From: Nephromyces sp. MM_2019
Taxonomy: Eukaryota > Apicomplexa > Aconoidasida > Nephromycida
Reading direction: 5' to 3'
DNA: 64,000 nucleotides
Assembly: GCA_015657535.1 (NCBI GenBank)
Contig: JADHZB010001971.1
Coordinates: forward strand, 1-64,000
Shown here piece by piece: positions 1 to 12,839 of the stretch (within the stretch, counting starts at the first letter, position 1; the number at the start of each line of letters is the position of its first letter). Both the position numbers and the translations under genes were made by a program. The notes under the pieces were generated by a model. The model was not told where the DNA came from. It searched no databases and was given only the letters and a program-made list of their open reading frames with translations.

Positions 1-950
1 TGTGCGAGTATTTGTGTGTGAGTGAGTGTAGGTTTGTGTACCCAAGTGTGTGCTTCTGTGTTTATGAGTTTTTTTTGTGTGCTGGTAGGAGTGTATTTTT
101 GTGTTTGTGTGTTAACTTGCTTCTGTGTGTTAAGGCTCTTATGCATCCTCTCATTCAGGGCTTTTGCACTAACTGCATCTTCGTGTAATGTACCGTGCTA
201 ACACACAGTCTGCCATTTCAAGTTTAACCCATTTTTTGCTGCAGGCTGTGGTTAATGCGTGAGCTTTCTGAGTCCAAAGCTCGAGTAAACCTCATCGTAA
301 CAAGCTTTCCTTTGCTACAGAGTAAAGGTGATTGCAACTCCACTAGTAAGAATATTCATAGGCTTCATCTCAAGTTTTCGTTAGAAAACTCTTTTTTATG
401 AAGATATCTCCCAGCTTTGTGTGTGCTGAATTTATAGTTGGTTTTTTTGGTGTGTGCTACTAGGGTTTTATCTTAGTTTACTACTACATATTATAAGTGT
501 ATTTGATTTGTGTCTCATGCAATTTTGAATCATTAGGTTTGATTTTCTCAAGCTTTGAGTCAATTCTGCTTCTGTATGAAAATCTCTTTTAAGAATCAGC
601 CGCCGTTTCATTGTTTTTTTCTTTTGATAGACACACACACGCGAAATCTCTAGTGCACACACACACATAGTACCCATCTAAGACCCATACATACTCCTGC
701 AACACACACACCCGCACACACACTACACATTATTGCTATATTTCACCTTTAAAAGTGAGAATTTCTGATACTTTTTCGAGGACAATTTCACTTCTCCCGG
801 TATCTTTGTGTGTTAACTTCTTCACTATAAATTAGAGCACCAAATCGACTTTTCTTTTTTGAATTTTTTATGATTTTCCTATTTTTTTTCTCTTTTTTCA
901 CATCTTAAAAATCTTCCACAATCGCTGAAACGACTATTCTAATAACAAAT
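1..950. repeat. TG/CA-rich intergenic DNA
   Basis: No gene is visible. The first 130 bases are a degenerate TGTG-rich tract, and 630-730 is a CACACA-rich tract on the same strand. Long T runs follow. Similar TG/CA tracts recur in introns and spacers across the window, so this is probably genome-wide simple sequence and not a local feature. Confidence 0.6.
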
Positions 951-1029
951 GCTCTTCTCTTGTGGCTTCACACACTTTTCACGAGAAAATCATACTCCTT
1001 TCTTATATTTCTAAGCTTCTCTTCTTGGC

Positions 1030-3252
1030 AGGTGATATTCTCCATGAACCCCTAAAGTGTCACACCGTTGCTCAACGGCAGATACTTGCTCAGCTAAGCC
1101 GCTCCAGAGCCTCCTGCATCATCCTTCTTAGTGGGTCTCAAAAATGGAGTGGCATTAATGTGAGAAAGAAGCTCAAATTCTGCTTTTTTTCTTAAATGAG
1201 CATTGGCAACAAGTCTAGGAATTTGCATCGAATTTTGGGATTTGGGAGAGTTTTTCTGGTTGTCTCTGACGGGTTTTTAGCTTGTATTTGCTAGCTTTTA
1301 AATGATATGGATTTAGGATTTGTTGTGTCTTCGATTCAGTGTAAAGTTGTTGAAGTTTTTTTAATGTTTTGAGGCTTTTTTTTTTTTTTATGAGGTTTTC
1401 TTTTTTTGATGTTTTTTTTTAATTTTTCTTTGCTGATGTTTCGATGCTTTCTTCTTTGATTTTCCCTTTTTTAATGCTTCATTTTTTGATGTGTAAAAAG
1501 CACACGCTGCGCATTCATACATCAAAATGCTGATCTAAAATCTTCAAGTTTCCGTGAATAACTAAAGGGTTTCATCTTTATGCTCCTTCGCTCCATTTGA
1601 ATATGCGACACGGCCAAAACTGTCAATTCAGGTTCTTCAACCACAGAAAGATCAAAAATCCCACTCTTCTTGGAATCCTGGAATGACACGCCCAATCTAT
1701 CAAAGTGAGACACACATCAATGACTCTTTGAAGCTAGTGATGCGTTGCAGTTGCATTAACTGCTATTATATTTTGATTTTTTCATGACTTTACACTCTAA
1801 AGCCTGCAAAGTCGTGAGAAGTTTTTTTGCCTGCATTATTTTAAGTATAAGGAATAAGGTAAGCTTTAAATAAACTAATACTAGCCTGATATAATATGGC
1901 CCATATATTGAGATATTTGACAGTTTTCCCCCACTTTTTTCAGTGTACGTACTCTCGTTTTCGATATCGAAAAAATTTTTTTAACGTGCACTTTCTTCTT
2001 CTCGCTAAAACTACCAGCCTTTATAACCTTTAATTTGTTTATTCTCAAATCTTCCAACCTAGATCATTCAGCCTGTATGTTCTATTGCTCCGCAGTGACT
2101 TTTTGGCTGCATAAGCGGTCGATGATCACTTCTGAAGACGCGAATTTTTCTCTATTTTGATTTTTTTTTGTTTCTTCTTCATTTTATCTTTTATATTTGC
2201 GTTTTTTATTGTTTTCTTTGCTTTTTTAATTTTTCTCGTCAACCTTGACGTCTTGCAGTGGCCTCAAGCGGATCAGCTAGGCCCTCCTCGATGGGTGAAA
2301 TGAATGGAAAAAATGATATCCCAAATGGTGGCAAGGATAAGATCAATAATAGCACTGATTGCCTGGCTGGAGGACTCAATAATTGTCAGAGAACTACTCT
2401 TGCGACTTTTGGGGTTATCTCAGCAGACTGGGATTCTTATCAGCTGCATCTTAAGGTATGTTTCTTGTTTTCAGGAAAATCTATTTTTTTTCCTGCTTCT
2501 TCATCATCAGTGTCAATGATAGAAGGGCGAGATATATGTAAAAGTGGAATATTATATCATCTAGTAAGGGAGTAGATAATCAGTAAGGGAATAGATAATC
2601 CATAAAATTTGGGAAAATCCATGAAGTTGCGTGTATGTGCAAGTATTGCCATGCTTCATGCAACGCCTGATTATCCTGAATTTTGCTGTTTTTTAGCCTT
2701 CCCATGCATCTATGCATGGTAGATTGTGTGTTAGAATGAAGCTTTTGTCTTGGTGATTTTCTTCATCTTCAGTTTTTACAAGTAAAAACTCATTAAACTC
2801 ATTTTTCTTGGTATCATCTTGTCTTCATGAGAAAACCTTTCTGCAAGTTGGTGTAAGGCCTTATGTTGGTAGCAACAGGAGCTCACACAGCGTCTTTTTT
2901 TTTGTGCCAAAAAGTGCTGTCAGTGCATGGATCATACATGATTTCTTTCTTTTACGTCTGACATTGAATCTTTCTACTGTGTGTGTAGCTTTTGTTTTGC
3001 TCTTTACCTCGCATCTTGAGAGTAGTTGAGCTGCCATTTTTCTTAACAGTTGAGTTTAAAAATATGATTCCCTAGGAATCTTGGACTTTGTTGTGGTTTT
3101 GTGATGAAGTTTTGAGACTTTTTTTCTGTAGAATTAGTCGTTAATGAAACATTTTTTTGTGACAATATCCTTCTGCTTGTATACAGCTCTACTATACCAG
3201 CGATGGGAGCATTGCCAGTGAAGCTACGGTGAATCTAGCAGACTGTAGCTGA
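1030..3252 (+). CDS. Unrecognised multi-exon gene, C-terminal exons
   Basis: I do not recognise the product. The best-supported part is an exon at 2259-2455 (acceptor TTGCAG, donor GTATGT) joined in phase to 3187-3252, which ends in TGA. It encodes a Ser/Gly/Asn-rich stretch, then a segment containing ADWDSYQLHLK and, after the intron, LYYTSDGSIASEA. An upstream coding-like stretch at about 1590-1700 ends at a GTGAGA donor in phase 1, which fits the 2259 exon and would make the split codon ATG. Another coding-like stretch at about 1032-1159 also ends at GTGAGA, but I could not join it in phase. A second open frame overlaps the 2259 exon, so the frame choice is not certain. The protein start is unknown. 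Confidence 0.35.
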
Positions 3253-4705
3253 ATTTTCTCTACATTAAAAAACAGTAGAAGTTTCTCATCTCCGTTTACT
3301 ATATCAATAGGGCTTAGGGTTTCACCTTTTAGGGTTAGTGAACCGTCTAATTTTAGCTCACCAAGATTACTGTCAGGGGCTTCCCTCTTTAGCTCGCTAT
3401 ATTGATTCTTGTAAGAGCAAGCAGCATATCAGCAAAATATCTCAAAAACTGCGAATATGCAGTTTGTGAAGGAAATATAGAGGCAAATCTTTTAATGAAT
3501 GAGTTTTTTGATACTACTTAAGCACAATGGTTTACAGAATCACAGGATGGAGCTTATTCTTCGTAGTTACAGCATATAATGAGTGCTCCGCATGTCTTCA
3601 CCATGTACTCTCTTACGCATATCCAGACGAGCTTGGCTTTATGTATGCAGGTGCAACTTCATGATATAAAACCACAAGAATCCTGCTGTCTGCAACTTGT
3701 TTTTTTCGTAATTTTACGCTTATACCTAAACTTGAAGCTCACAAAGCACCTGTGCTTGCTGACGAAAGCATACTTTCGCTTTGTTTATTGAATGAACTGT
3801 TTTGGTTATATATTTCAAAGAATATCGAAAGTGTGCTGGTTTGTTCAATATCTAGTTTTTATGCTCGTTACATAGCGAAAAATTCGTTGAATATAGTGAT
3901 TTTTTGGAATCTAAAATACTGTCGCGTAAAAAACAAATTGGCAAATTGGATCATGTAGGAATTCAAAAGTAAGAAGCCACATATACGAGCGCGGATTTGC
4001 TAAATATATATATATCGCTTACAGAAATCTTAGTTAGCTCGACCATATGAGCTAAAATCCGAGATCAAAATTTATTCTCCTAGACTGTATATACACCCAC
4101 TTTCATATCGGGTTTGTGAAGTTCCTAGTATGAGCACACAAAAGATGTTTAAAGGAGGGTATCCCTTCCCCGAAAAGTTCATTTCGAATTCGCACACAAG
4201 TTTGCTGCATCAATATGCATAGATTCGTGATAAGAGGTCGACATGGTGAGGCGCGTTCCTAATCCTTCATGTAAACTCCTCCAAAAGTTACTTATAAATC
4301 GAGGATCACGATCAGATGAGAGCAACGCTTGAAAAAAATTGATACCTGTTTATGTTATGCTTTTTAAAGTCGATTTCACCATGAAACGTGAGCTTTTGCA
4401 CTGTGATGAGCTGTTGTAGGCAGCTCCTGGGGATCCAGGAGCGGGTTGATGCCCAGCGATATCTATGCTGTAAATCGTATATCCAATATTCAAGGATGAA
4501 ACGGTGAAAGCTATGCTCTAAAGTATGCGGTACTCTTTTTCAAGTTCCGTTCTCACAGGTAGGTGCTTTGGTACCGCGATTATCCGCTTATTATCAGTAG
4601 CTCTTTAAGATGAAAAAATTGAAGAAGTTTCTTCTTTAAAGTGGAAATTTCGTCTATGCTTTTTAATTTAATTATAGATGATTGAAATTCATGATTTAAG
4701 AGCCT

Positions 4706-4880
4706 AGATGAAGATGGTAAAGATGATGATGACGAACGAGATGACAACAATGCACAGAAAAAAGGCACTGTGGCAGCGGCAAAACAGAACGTTTCACGAG
4801 AGGAAACTTCGCCTAAAAGCTATTGGCGAAAGAGGGAGACACCATTCCAATTGCTTCATGAGAAGACAGAGCAACTTTAG
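4706..4880 (+). CDS. Acidic C-terminal exon of an unknown gene
   Basis: An open frame ending in TAG at 4880 encodes an Asp/Glu-rich run (DEDGKDDDDERDD) followed by a basic tail with PKSYWRKRETPF. The frame is closed upstream by a stop just before an AG at 4704-4705, so it is best read as a terminal exon. It may belong to the gene at 1030-3252 or to a separate one; no phase link could be established. Acidic low-complexity tails of this kind are common in nuclear proteins, which is not enough to assign a function. Confidence 0.4.
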
Positions 4881-6112
4881 GAAAGAATTTTATATTTCTT
4901 TGGAGAAATAATTTACGCATTTTACCCTCATTGCCTAGGTAAATGCCATTACTGTGACTTTGATTAGCGTAAAAACTACTTAAAAATCGAGTGACAGCAA
5001 GCGTTTTCAACTCAGAAATGCATCAACCACAAAGCACTAACATACATTTTCAATTCTCCCTCTCGGCATCCACCAAACAATCTTAGAACTACGCTATATC
5101 ACCCAAATTCTCCATCTCAAAGAACACAATGCCACCACTTTCGCTATAACTTGTACTATACCCAAGCTGAGTCTGCAGTAGAGACTTCTTTTCAAGTTAA
5201 TCCCTAGTATCAGCTGGTCTAGCGCATCAGGAAGGAGTTTCTATTTTATCTCTTTTTAGATGATTTTCAAATTTATAGCTGGTGTGATACTAGTGGCAAA
5301 TTTGGAGGAAGAAGTACGGACTAAATACTACATCTAAGAAAATTTCATGCCTAAACTACAACTTTTGGGTCTTCCATATGCTAAAGGCTGTGCATCACGT
5401 GAATGCTCACCAATGCTGAAGCTCTGGCAGCTGCCTCTTTTAGTTTTACCTAGACTTGTCTATCAATCGCCAAAAATAAAAAGGACTGCAATAAAAAAGG
5501 TTGGCGTAGATGCATGACGAAGACAAGCCTATCTTTCCATCATTCTCGAGTTGCTTTCATAGATCATTTCTCCTTGGATTACCATCCGACAGATGCGCTC
5601 AGCTCATCTACTGCTACATGCATACTAAGCTAAAAAATATCAAATACAGCATCAAAACCATACCATACACATTCCAAGGCACACAATCAGGAAATCTCCA
5701 GCAGAACTTGCATTCTATTTACCTTGTCAGGTATGCATTCAAAGATTTAAACCCCTTATATCAGCCCAAAGCTCCACACCCTCTTGTACAAACAACCCAA
5801 AAATTCCAAGACCTGCTGTACATATACACGCATATATACCTCGCAGAATAATCGCGTCTTTCGACCTCATACTAGCTGGTTCATCTTGCTCCATGTTATG
5901 TAATGACTCTTAATCATGTCACACCACAACTTTTTTTGTACATTTCTTATTCCTAAACCTGATTAAGATCGGGTATATGTTATGAAGGAAATTTGCTCAA
6001 AATATGTAGAGAATCTCACGCTAAACCCAAACCCTGAGGTGTTAGCCAAAACAGAAGCCTAGAGAAGGGCTAAAAAGCCAGTTCCTCGGGAGTAAGCTGC
6101 TCTAGCATCGCA
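4881..6112. other. Spacer without a recognised gene
   Basis: I see no exon with convincing splice sites or family resemblance between the acidic exon and the 3' end of the actin-related gene. The open stretch at 5510-5851 has no recognisable motif and is probably chance. Confidence 0.5.
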
Positions 6113-9100
6113 TCAAGCACATTTACGGTCTACCACATGAGAGCCATGCTCATTATATTCCTCGGCGGAGAGCCACATCTGATGAAAACTACCAAGACTT
6201 GCAAGAATTGAACCTCCAATCCATGAAGAAAAACGCCTTTCCGAAGACGCACTTGCTGGAACAACCCTAAACCTTGTGGTTCCTCCTAAAAGGGTTTCGT
6301 TAGATTGTAAGAGAGAAATTGTCCTCTCATATAAGCCTTGAAGCAGAGATATATAGAGAGGTGAAGATATTATCGCGAAACAATGAGAATATGGGCTACA
6401 ATAACTACTGCATTTGAAGGTGAATTAACTCGGGTGTATTTTGGTGGGGAAAAACATAGCTGTTTGTAAAAAAAGACAAGGAAATTCACAACAGCATGCT
6501 ATACTAATAAACTTAATAGTAAAGACAAAATACTCAAGAGAATTTCAAAGCCAATGTTTCTAGAAAAACATCAAGCAGTTTTGAGGTACAGATATTCAAC
6601 AAATAATCATTTGCCTGGTAGAGATTGGGAATGACCTACATGCACGGAGATCTGTCACAATAACTCCGAAAAGAGCAGTATTTTTGTTGAATACTACTAA
6701 AACTCAGCAACATATCATCCTCATCTAGGGAAGCAGAAAACAGCGAAAAAAACCACTGAAATTCGTGGAAATAACCCCCGTATTATCATTTTCGTAGAGT
6801 TTAGTAAACTTGCCAGCACACTAAATATATGTATACTGTCCAAATAAAAACAAAAAAGACACATATTAGAGAAAAAATGAATTCAAACTAGACACCAAGA
6901 TTTCATCAAAAAAGCAGTAATTATTTCTAAGAAATGATAAAATAGAGGAGAAATATTAACTTTTAAGGTAAAATTTTAATCGCAATTATACACACTGGAG
7001 CTGACTGACGTTAAAATAAGGCAAGCACTTCTCCTTAGCAAGCTCTTCAGCAGAGCTTCAACAAAAGTGCAAAAACAGCTCTCACACACAAACACCACAC
7101 AGACAGAATTTTCAAACTGCAAAACAAAGATGATGTAAAACACACAAATTATACCAGGCATCAACGATGTCCCTCCTGTAAGTATAATAGCGTTTAGAAG
7201 CTCTTTCTTTACGTCATTGTCACTCGCTTGAATGCATTTTGCTATAGTGTCCGGGAGACCTTCAAATCCTTGCAGCAAGTTATGCACTGGGAACTTTATC
7301 AGACTCGGGTTGAAGAGTATTTCTGGAACCTAGGTTATAAAATATATAGGAAGGAGTTTTATTTCGATTCCATAAGAAAAGTGCATTATTAGTCCAGGAG
7401 GATTTCTTCAAAGATATCCCGCTAGAAGCTGCAAAAAGCAGCTATTTCATCTATTCTACATTGCTCTTAAAAGTGCACTTTGTTGGCAGGTATAAAGACA
7501 CAAAATCTACCTATTCGTAGACTTTTAAAACTGTAAATTCATTCAGCAACTCATTTGATGATCTTTTCGAGAATAAATCAGAGGCAAAATGCAGGAAAAA
7601 ACCACTTTTTTCCAGTATATATCCAACACGGTCACAGTGCCGTACTTTTAAATTTAATAGGAACAGTAACACACGCGATTGTAGGAAAGAAACACATATT
7701 TCAGCTAAACAAGTGCTAGAGTATCAACATATGCAGACATAAAAAGTTTTGTAAGGAAGTGCGCTTTGTATGTTGAGGGAAGCTTCAAGAAGAGCAGATC
7801 GCGAGAGAAATGGATGAAGATTGCACTAACTGAAGCTTCAAGAAGAGCAGATCGCGAGAGAAATGGATGAAGATTGCACTAACTGAAGCTTCAAGAAGAG
7901 CAGATCGCGAGAGAAATGGATGAAGATTGCACTAACTGAAGCTTCAAGAAGAGCAGATCGCGAGAGAAATGGATGAAGATTGCACTAACTGAAGCTTCAA
8001 GAAGAGCAGATCGCGAGAGAAATGGATGGAGATTGCACTAACTGAAGCTTCAAGAAGAGCAGATCGCGAGAGAAATGGATGGAGATTGCACTGATTTCTT
8101 CTAAGTGAATTGAACCTAAAGTCTTCATGAGGCTTTCATTTCACACGAATACTAAGATAAAAGCTGCTATATACCATAAATTACAAAGCAAGAAAACCTT
8201 CTTGCCTTAAAAAAGCAAAAAGACTGCAGAGTCGCAGGAAAATCAGTCTTGCAGGTATATTTGACTGCAAATTCGCAAACACTAAATTCTTCTTCTTTTA
8301 CATTTTTTATTCAATATTCAGCTACTTTTAGTAACAATTCTGGAGATATAAACTTGAATAGAGATAATAGCTCATGCTCTAAATCTATCTTTTTTAACGC
8401 TAAATGATATATTGGTGTTACATTCTGCACACAAAAAAAGTCTCAGAATACTTCTGACTTACAGGTCGTCGTGAATACACGTAGTAGAGGAAATACTTGC
8501 AATTATCCTGTGTAACATCAAATAAAGTTTACTTGCCAAAAAGCAGCAAAACAACAAGAGAATCAGCTGATTCTCTGGCTAGCGGCTTATCATTTTAGCA
8601 TACAATTATGCCAAGCATTATATTATAGCTGTGAAAGTAAGCCGGTTAAACCCATAAATAACCCTAAACCTTGAGAAAATACACGTGTAGCGATGGACAA
8701 AGGGGGAGCAAGAAATGAGCTAGTAGTGTGTTGTAGCAAAAACAGTATATCAGCTCACAGATAAAACCAATTCTATGAAGACACTTTCGCATCTCTGCAA
8801 GTCAGGCAAAAGCTGCAGTTAAAGCAGAGGAAGGAGTAAAGCCAGAGACCACAAATTCCATCTAAAAACATCATCTTCATCAAAAAATACGCTCTTCAGC
8901 ATCTTTTAAAAGGAAGAAATCGCATTTAAACTACAATGAAGAACATCACAAAACTAGCGAAGAAGCTACCTGGTTTGAATAAAAACGGCTATCCAATCGA
9001 GTGCCATCAGGTAGTTCATATATATTAGAGCCAGGTACTATACTTAATGGCATGCCAGTGTGCAGGCGATTTTTCTCATCCCCATTATAAGAAGCAATTA

Positions 9101-11565
9101 CATCGGGGTCTTCGGTAACTCTACACATAGTTTCTCTTACGCTTCGAACAGACTCATATTGACTGCACACACATAATCTCAAACTACCAGTGAAAAGACC
9201 TGTATCATAACACAATTTCTGCTAAACAAGCAATAACAAAGTTAAATTTGGTGAATACGGTTTACAGAGAAAAAACAGTGGTATGCACTGCACACACGCT
9301 GGATATCCATAGCACACAAACACACACGGGACACATGTCGCACATACTTAAAGGCATGCTTCACCGGCACTAGAACATCTATCGCTGAATATGGGCGAAT
9401 TGGCAGAAAAAGTCAAAAGGCATGTTTAAACCAAGATTCACACACAAAATCACTAAATAAACCAGTATATAACAATCTATAGAGAAAAATCTATTATTTA
9501 GCGACTTATGACGTCATACCCATATATGAGCTAACCATAGAATGCAAACACAATAAAGCTCTTCAAATATACTATAAAACATCGAATTTTAGTGTAGGAA
9601 AAGCATCAAAATTGGGTCTTCAGAAAGCAGGGCAAGGTCAGCTAGAGGTTCAGCAGAATTTCGCCGGTGGATGTTTTGGGTGAAAATTTTAAACGAGATG
9701 AAGAAAACCAGCAAAACAAAATTTCACACACTAAAGAGTCAAACACACACACACACACACACACACATCCTCACAGAAGCATCACGCCACTGCTATCAGG
9801 ATAAGTCTTGAAGATCTGGGTCTTAAAGAATAAAAATGGATGAGATTCATCGCACACACACTGAACCTTTCCGTGATCACGTATTAAATTAAACTATTTA
9901 AAGCCCTGTTTGCTTAATAAAAACCGGCATCATTTCACACTCACACCGAGAGCAAAACACCCCACACTTCAAATATATCACGCAGCGCATCTAGAGTAGC
10001 ATACTTTCAAAACGTATCCAAACTATATACTACGAATATTCGACTAGCAATACTTCAACAAGAAGGGTATATAAAAGCATATACACTAACACACACACAA
10101 ACAAGCAAACATATACACAAACATATACACAAACANNNNNNNNNNNNNNNNNNNNNNNNNNNNNNNNNNNNNNNNNNNNNNNNNNCACACAAACACACTA
10201 ACACACACACAAACACACTAACACACACACAAACACACTAACACACACACAAACACACTAACACACACACAAACACACTAACACACACACAAACACACAA
10301 ACAAAAACCTGCCAATAAGATTTTTTCTCGTAGCATAATCTTTACCTGTAAAGTAAATAAGAGGGAGAAACTTGGCTACAGTCAACCTTGACTACCGATG
10401 GCATATTCCCACTGCTTCCTCTAATGACCTTCTTCGTACCGAAAAAAGGGTAAATAGGGATTTTCTGCTCCGTCAAGATACGAGAAAACTGCATATCTAA
10501 GCTATTCCCACCAATTGGGTACTCAATAACATCCTTCCCAACTACATATCCATCGGTTACTGGGCATATACTAGTTATGTTAGCCCCTATATCAACTATA
10601 AGGCCACTAGATCTGCCCGTAGCAAAGACTGAGAGAGCAGCTCTTTTAGCCAGATACATCGACGGAACGTTAAAACCTTCAAACATCACTTCTGCCATTT
10701 TATAACGAAATTTCTTGGAATGTTTCGAAGGCTCACTTAGTAAAACTGGGTGCTCAGATAACTCAGAACCTAGACCAAATACCATAGAGGGTTTTTCTAC
10801 GTTAGAGGAGGCAGCACTGGCATTTTTGTGCCCAAACTCTGAAGAAGGAGGGTTGCCTGCCATACTTTCTACAGTATCTAAATCACCTAGAGCCTCCAAG
10901 AACTCAGGCTCATTGGTGAGATTCCCACCTTCGTTTCCCATCCCGAAAGAAGCAGACTTCATAGCATTCGTATGGTAGCCTAAACTGCTTGATGAAACCT
11001 TTTCTTGGTTTGACTCATTACTATATGCAGCATTAGCACCTGAAATCGCAACATTTTCTTCTCTTCTGTGCATTCTCCCATTATTTTTAAGCCTCCAAAC
11101 ATCTTCAGACGAGCTGGAAGCATGGATATCCGTAGAAATGGCTTTGCTAGTATTCTTCATCTCAGGGGATTTAACCTCTGCTGAAGACTTACCAAACACA
11201 TCAGAACTCCCGCCGTTTTCACGCTTTTGTTGTCTAAACTTCACCAGCTCTCTAGCTGCATCTCGACCTTCACAAGTAGCTGCCACAATTTTTTCAAAAA
11301 CATCTTCATTTAGAAAATGCTGGCCGTCTTCATATAAGCCTACGCATGGCTTAACTTCGCAGTGTGCTAGCATATTATAGAAACAGAGAGGGAATTTCAA
11401 GCTTGCAACTGGATCTTTGTAGCCTAGGCTGGGCTTCGAGTAGCCTACACACGAATTCCATAGCTGCTTTGGGCAGTCCTCACCCCCATATCCAATTCGT
11501 GTTGTGTGAGAACCAACATCGATAACCATGGCAAGGACGCCATCATAACCCCCGGAAGACAACAT
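6113..11565 (-). CDS. ARP4: Actin-related protein 4 (BAF53/ARP4 type), four exons
   Basis: ARP4 is the actin-fold subunit of nuclear remodelling and acetyltransferase complexes (INO80, SWR1, NuA4; BAF53 in animal SWI/SNF). Minus-strand exons are 11565-10346, 9162-8970, 7329-7155 and 6336-6113. Phases 2, 0 and 1 close exactly and give about 603 residues. The start MLSSGGYDG followed by [20 protein letters not shown] is the ARP4 N terminus, where ordinary actin differs. The nucleotide-fold strand SGLIVDIGA is in exon 1. Exon 3 has [14 protein letters not shown]. The last exon has [20 protein letters not shown] and ends in DRKCA, as BAF53 proteins end in ERKCP. The family is usually about 430-490 residues; the excess is a Ser/Asn/Glu-rich insert at roughly residues 125-255. 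The first intron carries the assembly gap and the second a 53-bp minisatellite. Identity is secure; exon ends are by eye. Confidence 0.9.
7779..8093. repeat. 53-bp minisatellite, about six copies
   Basis: Starts of a unit beginning GAAGCTTCAAGAAGAGCAGA recur at 7779, 7832, 7885, 7938, 7991 and 8044, a strict 53-base period. Copies are almost identical; the last two share a G where the first four have A (GGATGG versus GGATGA), and the last copy is cut short by about three bases. The array lies inside the intron of the ARP4 gene between 8969 and 7330. A 53-base period cannot keep a reading frame, which agrees with an intronic location. Confidence 0.95.
9743..9767. repeat. (CA)n microsatellite
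   Basis: An uninterrupted CA dinucleotide run in the first intron of the ARP4 gene. Confidence 0.9.
10082..10298. repeat. 20-bp CA-type tandem repeat with assembly gap
   Basis: The right part is a tandem array of the 20-mer ACACACACACAAACACACTA. Exactly 50 N occupy 10136-10185, and the left flank holds the related unit ATACACAAAC. The gap is a placeholder in a repeat the assembler could not cross, so its true length is unknown. It lies in the first intron of the ARP4 gene and does not interrupt coding sequence. Confidence 0.9.
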
Positions 11566-12830
11566 CTGATACCCAGGAAAAGGATATTATTACAAGAATG
11601 AAAAGCTGAGATAAGACATTCAAGAGTGTTTGCCTATAAAGACGGAGTGTTTGTTTTTGTATGCACACACAGAGCTGGCTGGGTTCAGTTAGCATGCATC
11701 TTCTCGAGGGTTAGGCTGCAGAAAAAGTAAAATTTTAGGCGCAGATGCTACACACTCACAGAGAGATACTGGTAGAGACAGAGACGCACACACACAGGTA
11801 GACACACATACACAGCAAGACACACCCGCGCGCACAGCTTCTGAAAAAGCAGACACCAATAAGAATATAAAAAGCAAAGAGTACATTAAAAAGCAATTAT
11901 TAAACAACACAGCGTAGACTCAAGGTGTCACAGCATGCCCATCACTGTACATACACTCCGGGACTAAACAAGAGGATTTTTCATAAAATTTGCTATGAAA
12001 TATATCCCGGCAATCTATGAAGGAGTGAAAGCAAAAGAACAAAATCACAAGCAGTTTCCACTTATGAAGCTGCTAAAAAACCTCCAATACAAGCAAACAC
12101 GCAGAGTAGAGATACTCAAAATAACTGCTGGCGTACTCACGATTTAAGCTTTGTAATCCTGTAGGCGCCTTAATTACTGCTCCTCAATGTAAAGGGCTAT
12201 AGAGCTGCTGTTTCCACATTATATGTTACTGAAAATATCAATTTTTTACAGAAGAGAAAAAATGAAGAAGCAGATGAAACACAAAATCACTTTCTCTTCA
12301 TTTTAGGAGATGAAATGCAAAATTTCACTTTCATTCAAGTGAAAAACATCGTTTCCAATTTAAGGCTACAGGCAAAACAGATTTCTTATTAGTAGATTTT
12401 GCCCAATTTCATGAGTAGAGGAAACCAAAATGTTTGCATTTGTATGGGTGTGTGCGTGTGTGTGGGAGCGTGTGGGGGTGTGTGGGGGTGTGTGGGTGCG
12501 TCTTTGCGCGTTTTTTTGCGTTTGAATGTGTGTTTGAGTGTGTCTTTGCGTATCTTTGTCTGCCGCTGTGTGTGCTTTCGTCTAGTAGAGGATACCTCGC
12601 AAGCATTTTTCGTCGGAAAAAAAGAGAAACAAAACTGTATCTTCAAGCTGTTAAAGCACAGAATTTTCTCTTTTCGCCTAGAATTGATTAGCAGGTCCTA
12701 ATTATCTTTCAGTATCTAAAATATTAAAGCTAGCACACACGAATACGGAATGAACTAGTAAAGGTTGAAGGCTGGCGTACCTACCATAATCTATATGAAT
12801 AGCTAAAAATATATACTTGTTTAAATTTGC
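11566..12830. other. ARP4 upstream region with GT-rich tract
   Basis: No convincing exon. The stretch 11740-11850 is CA-rich on the plus strand, and 12436-12560 is a G/T-rich tract built of GTGTGGGGGTGTGTG-like units. The ARP4 promoter should lie in the first few hundred bases, but I see no recognisable core element. Confidence 0.4.
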
Positions 12831-12839
12831 TATTTCAAA

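Noticed and set aside
1522..1713. Minus-strand frame with plausible composition opposite a plus-strand coding-like stretch
   Set aside because: The plus-strand reading ends at a GTGAGA donor in the right phase for the 2259 exon, while the minus frame has no supporting splice sites. Not certain either way.
10136..10185. Run of 50 N as a possible biological break
   Set aside because: Exact round length within a tandem repeat marks an assembly gap placeholder.
12399..12701. Long frames on both strands over the GT-rich tract
   Set aside because: They arise from simple-sequence repeats with few stop codons; the translated products are Cys/Val/Gly or Thr/His/Pro repeats.
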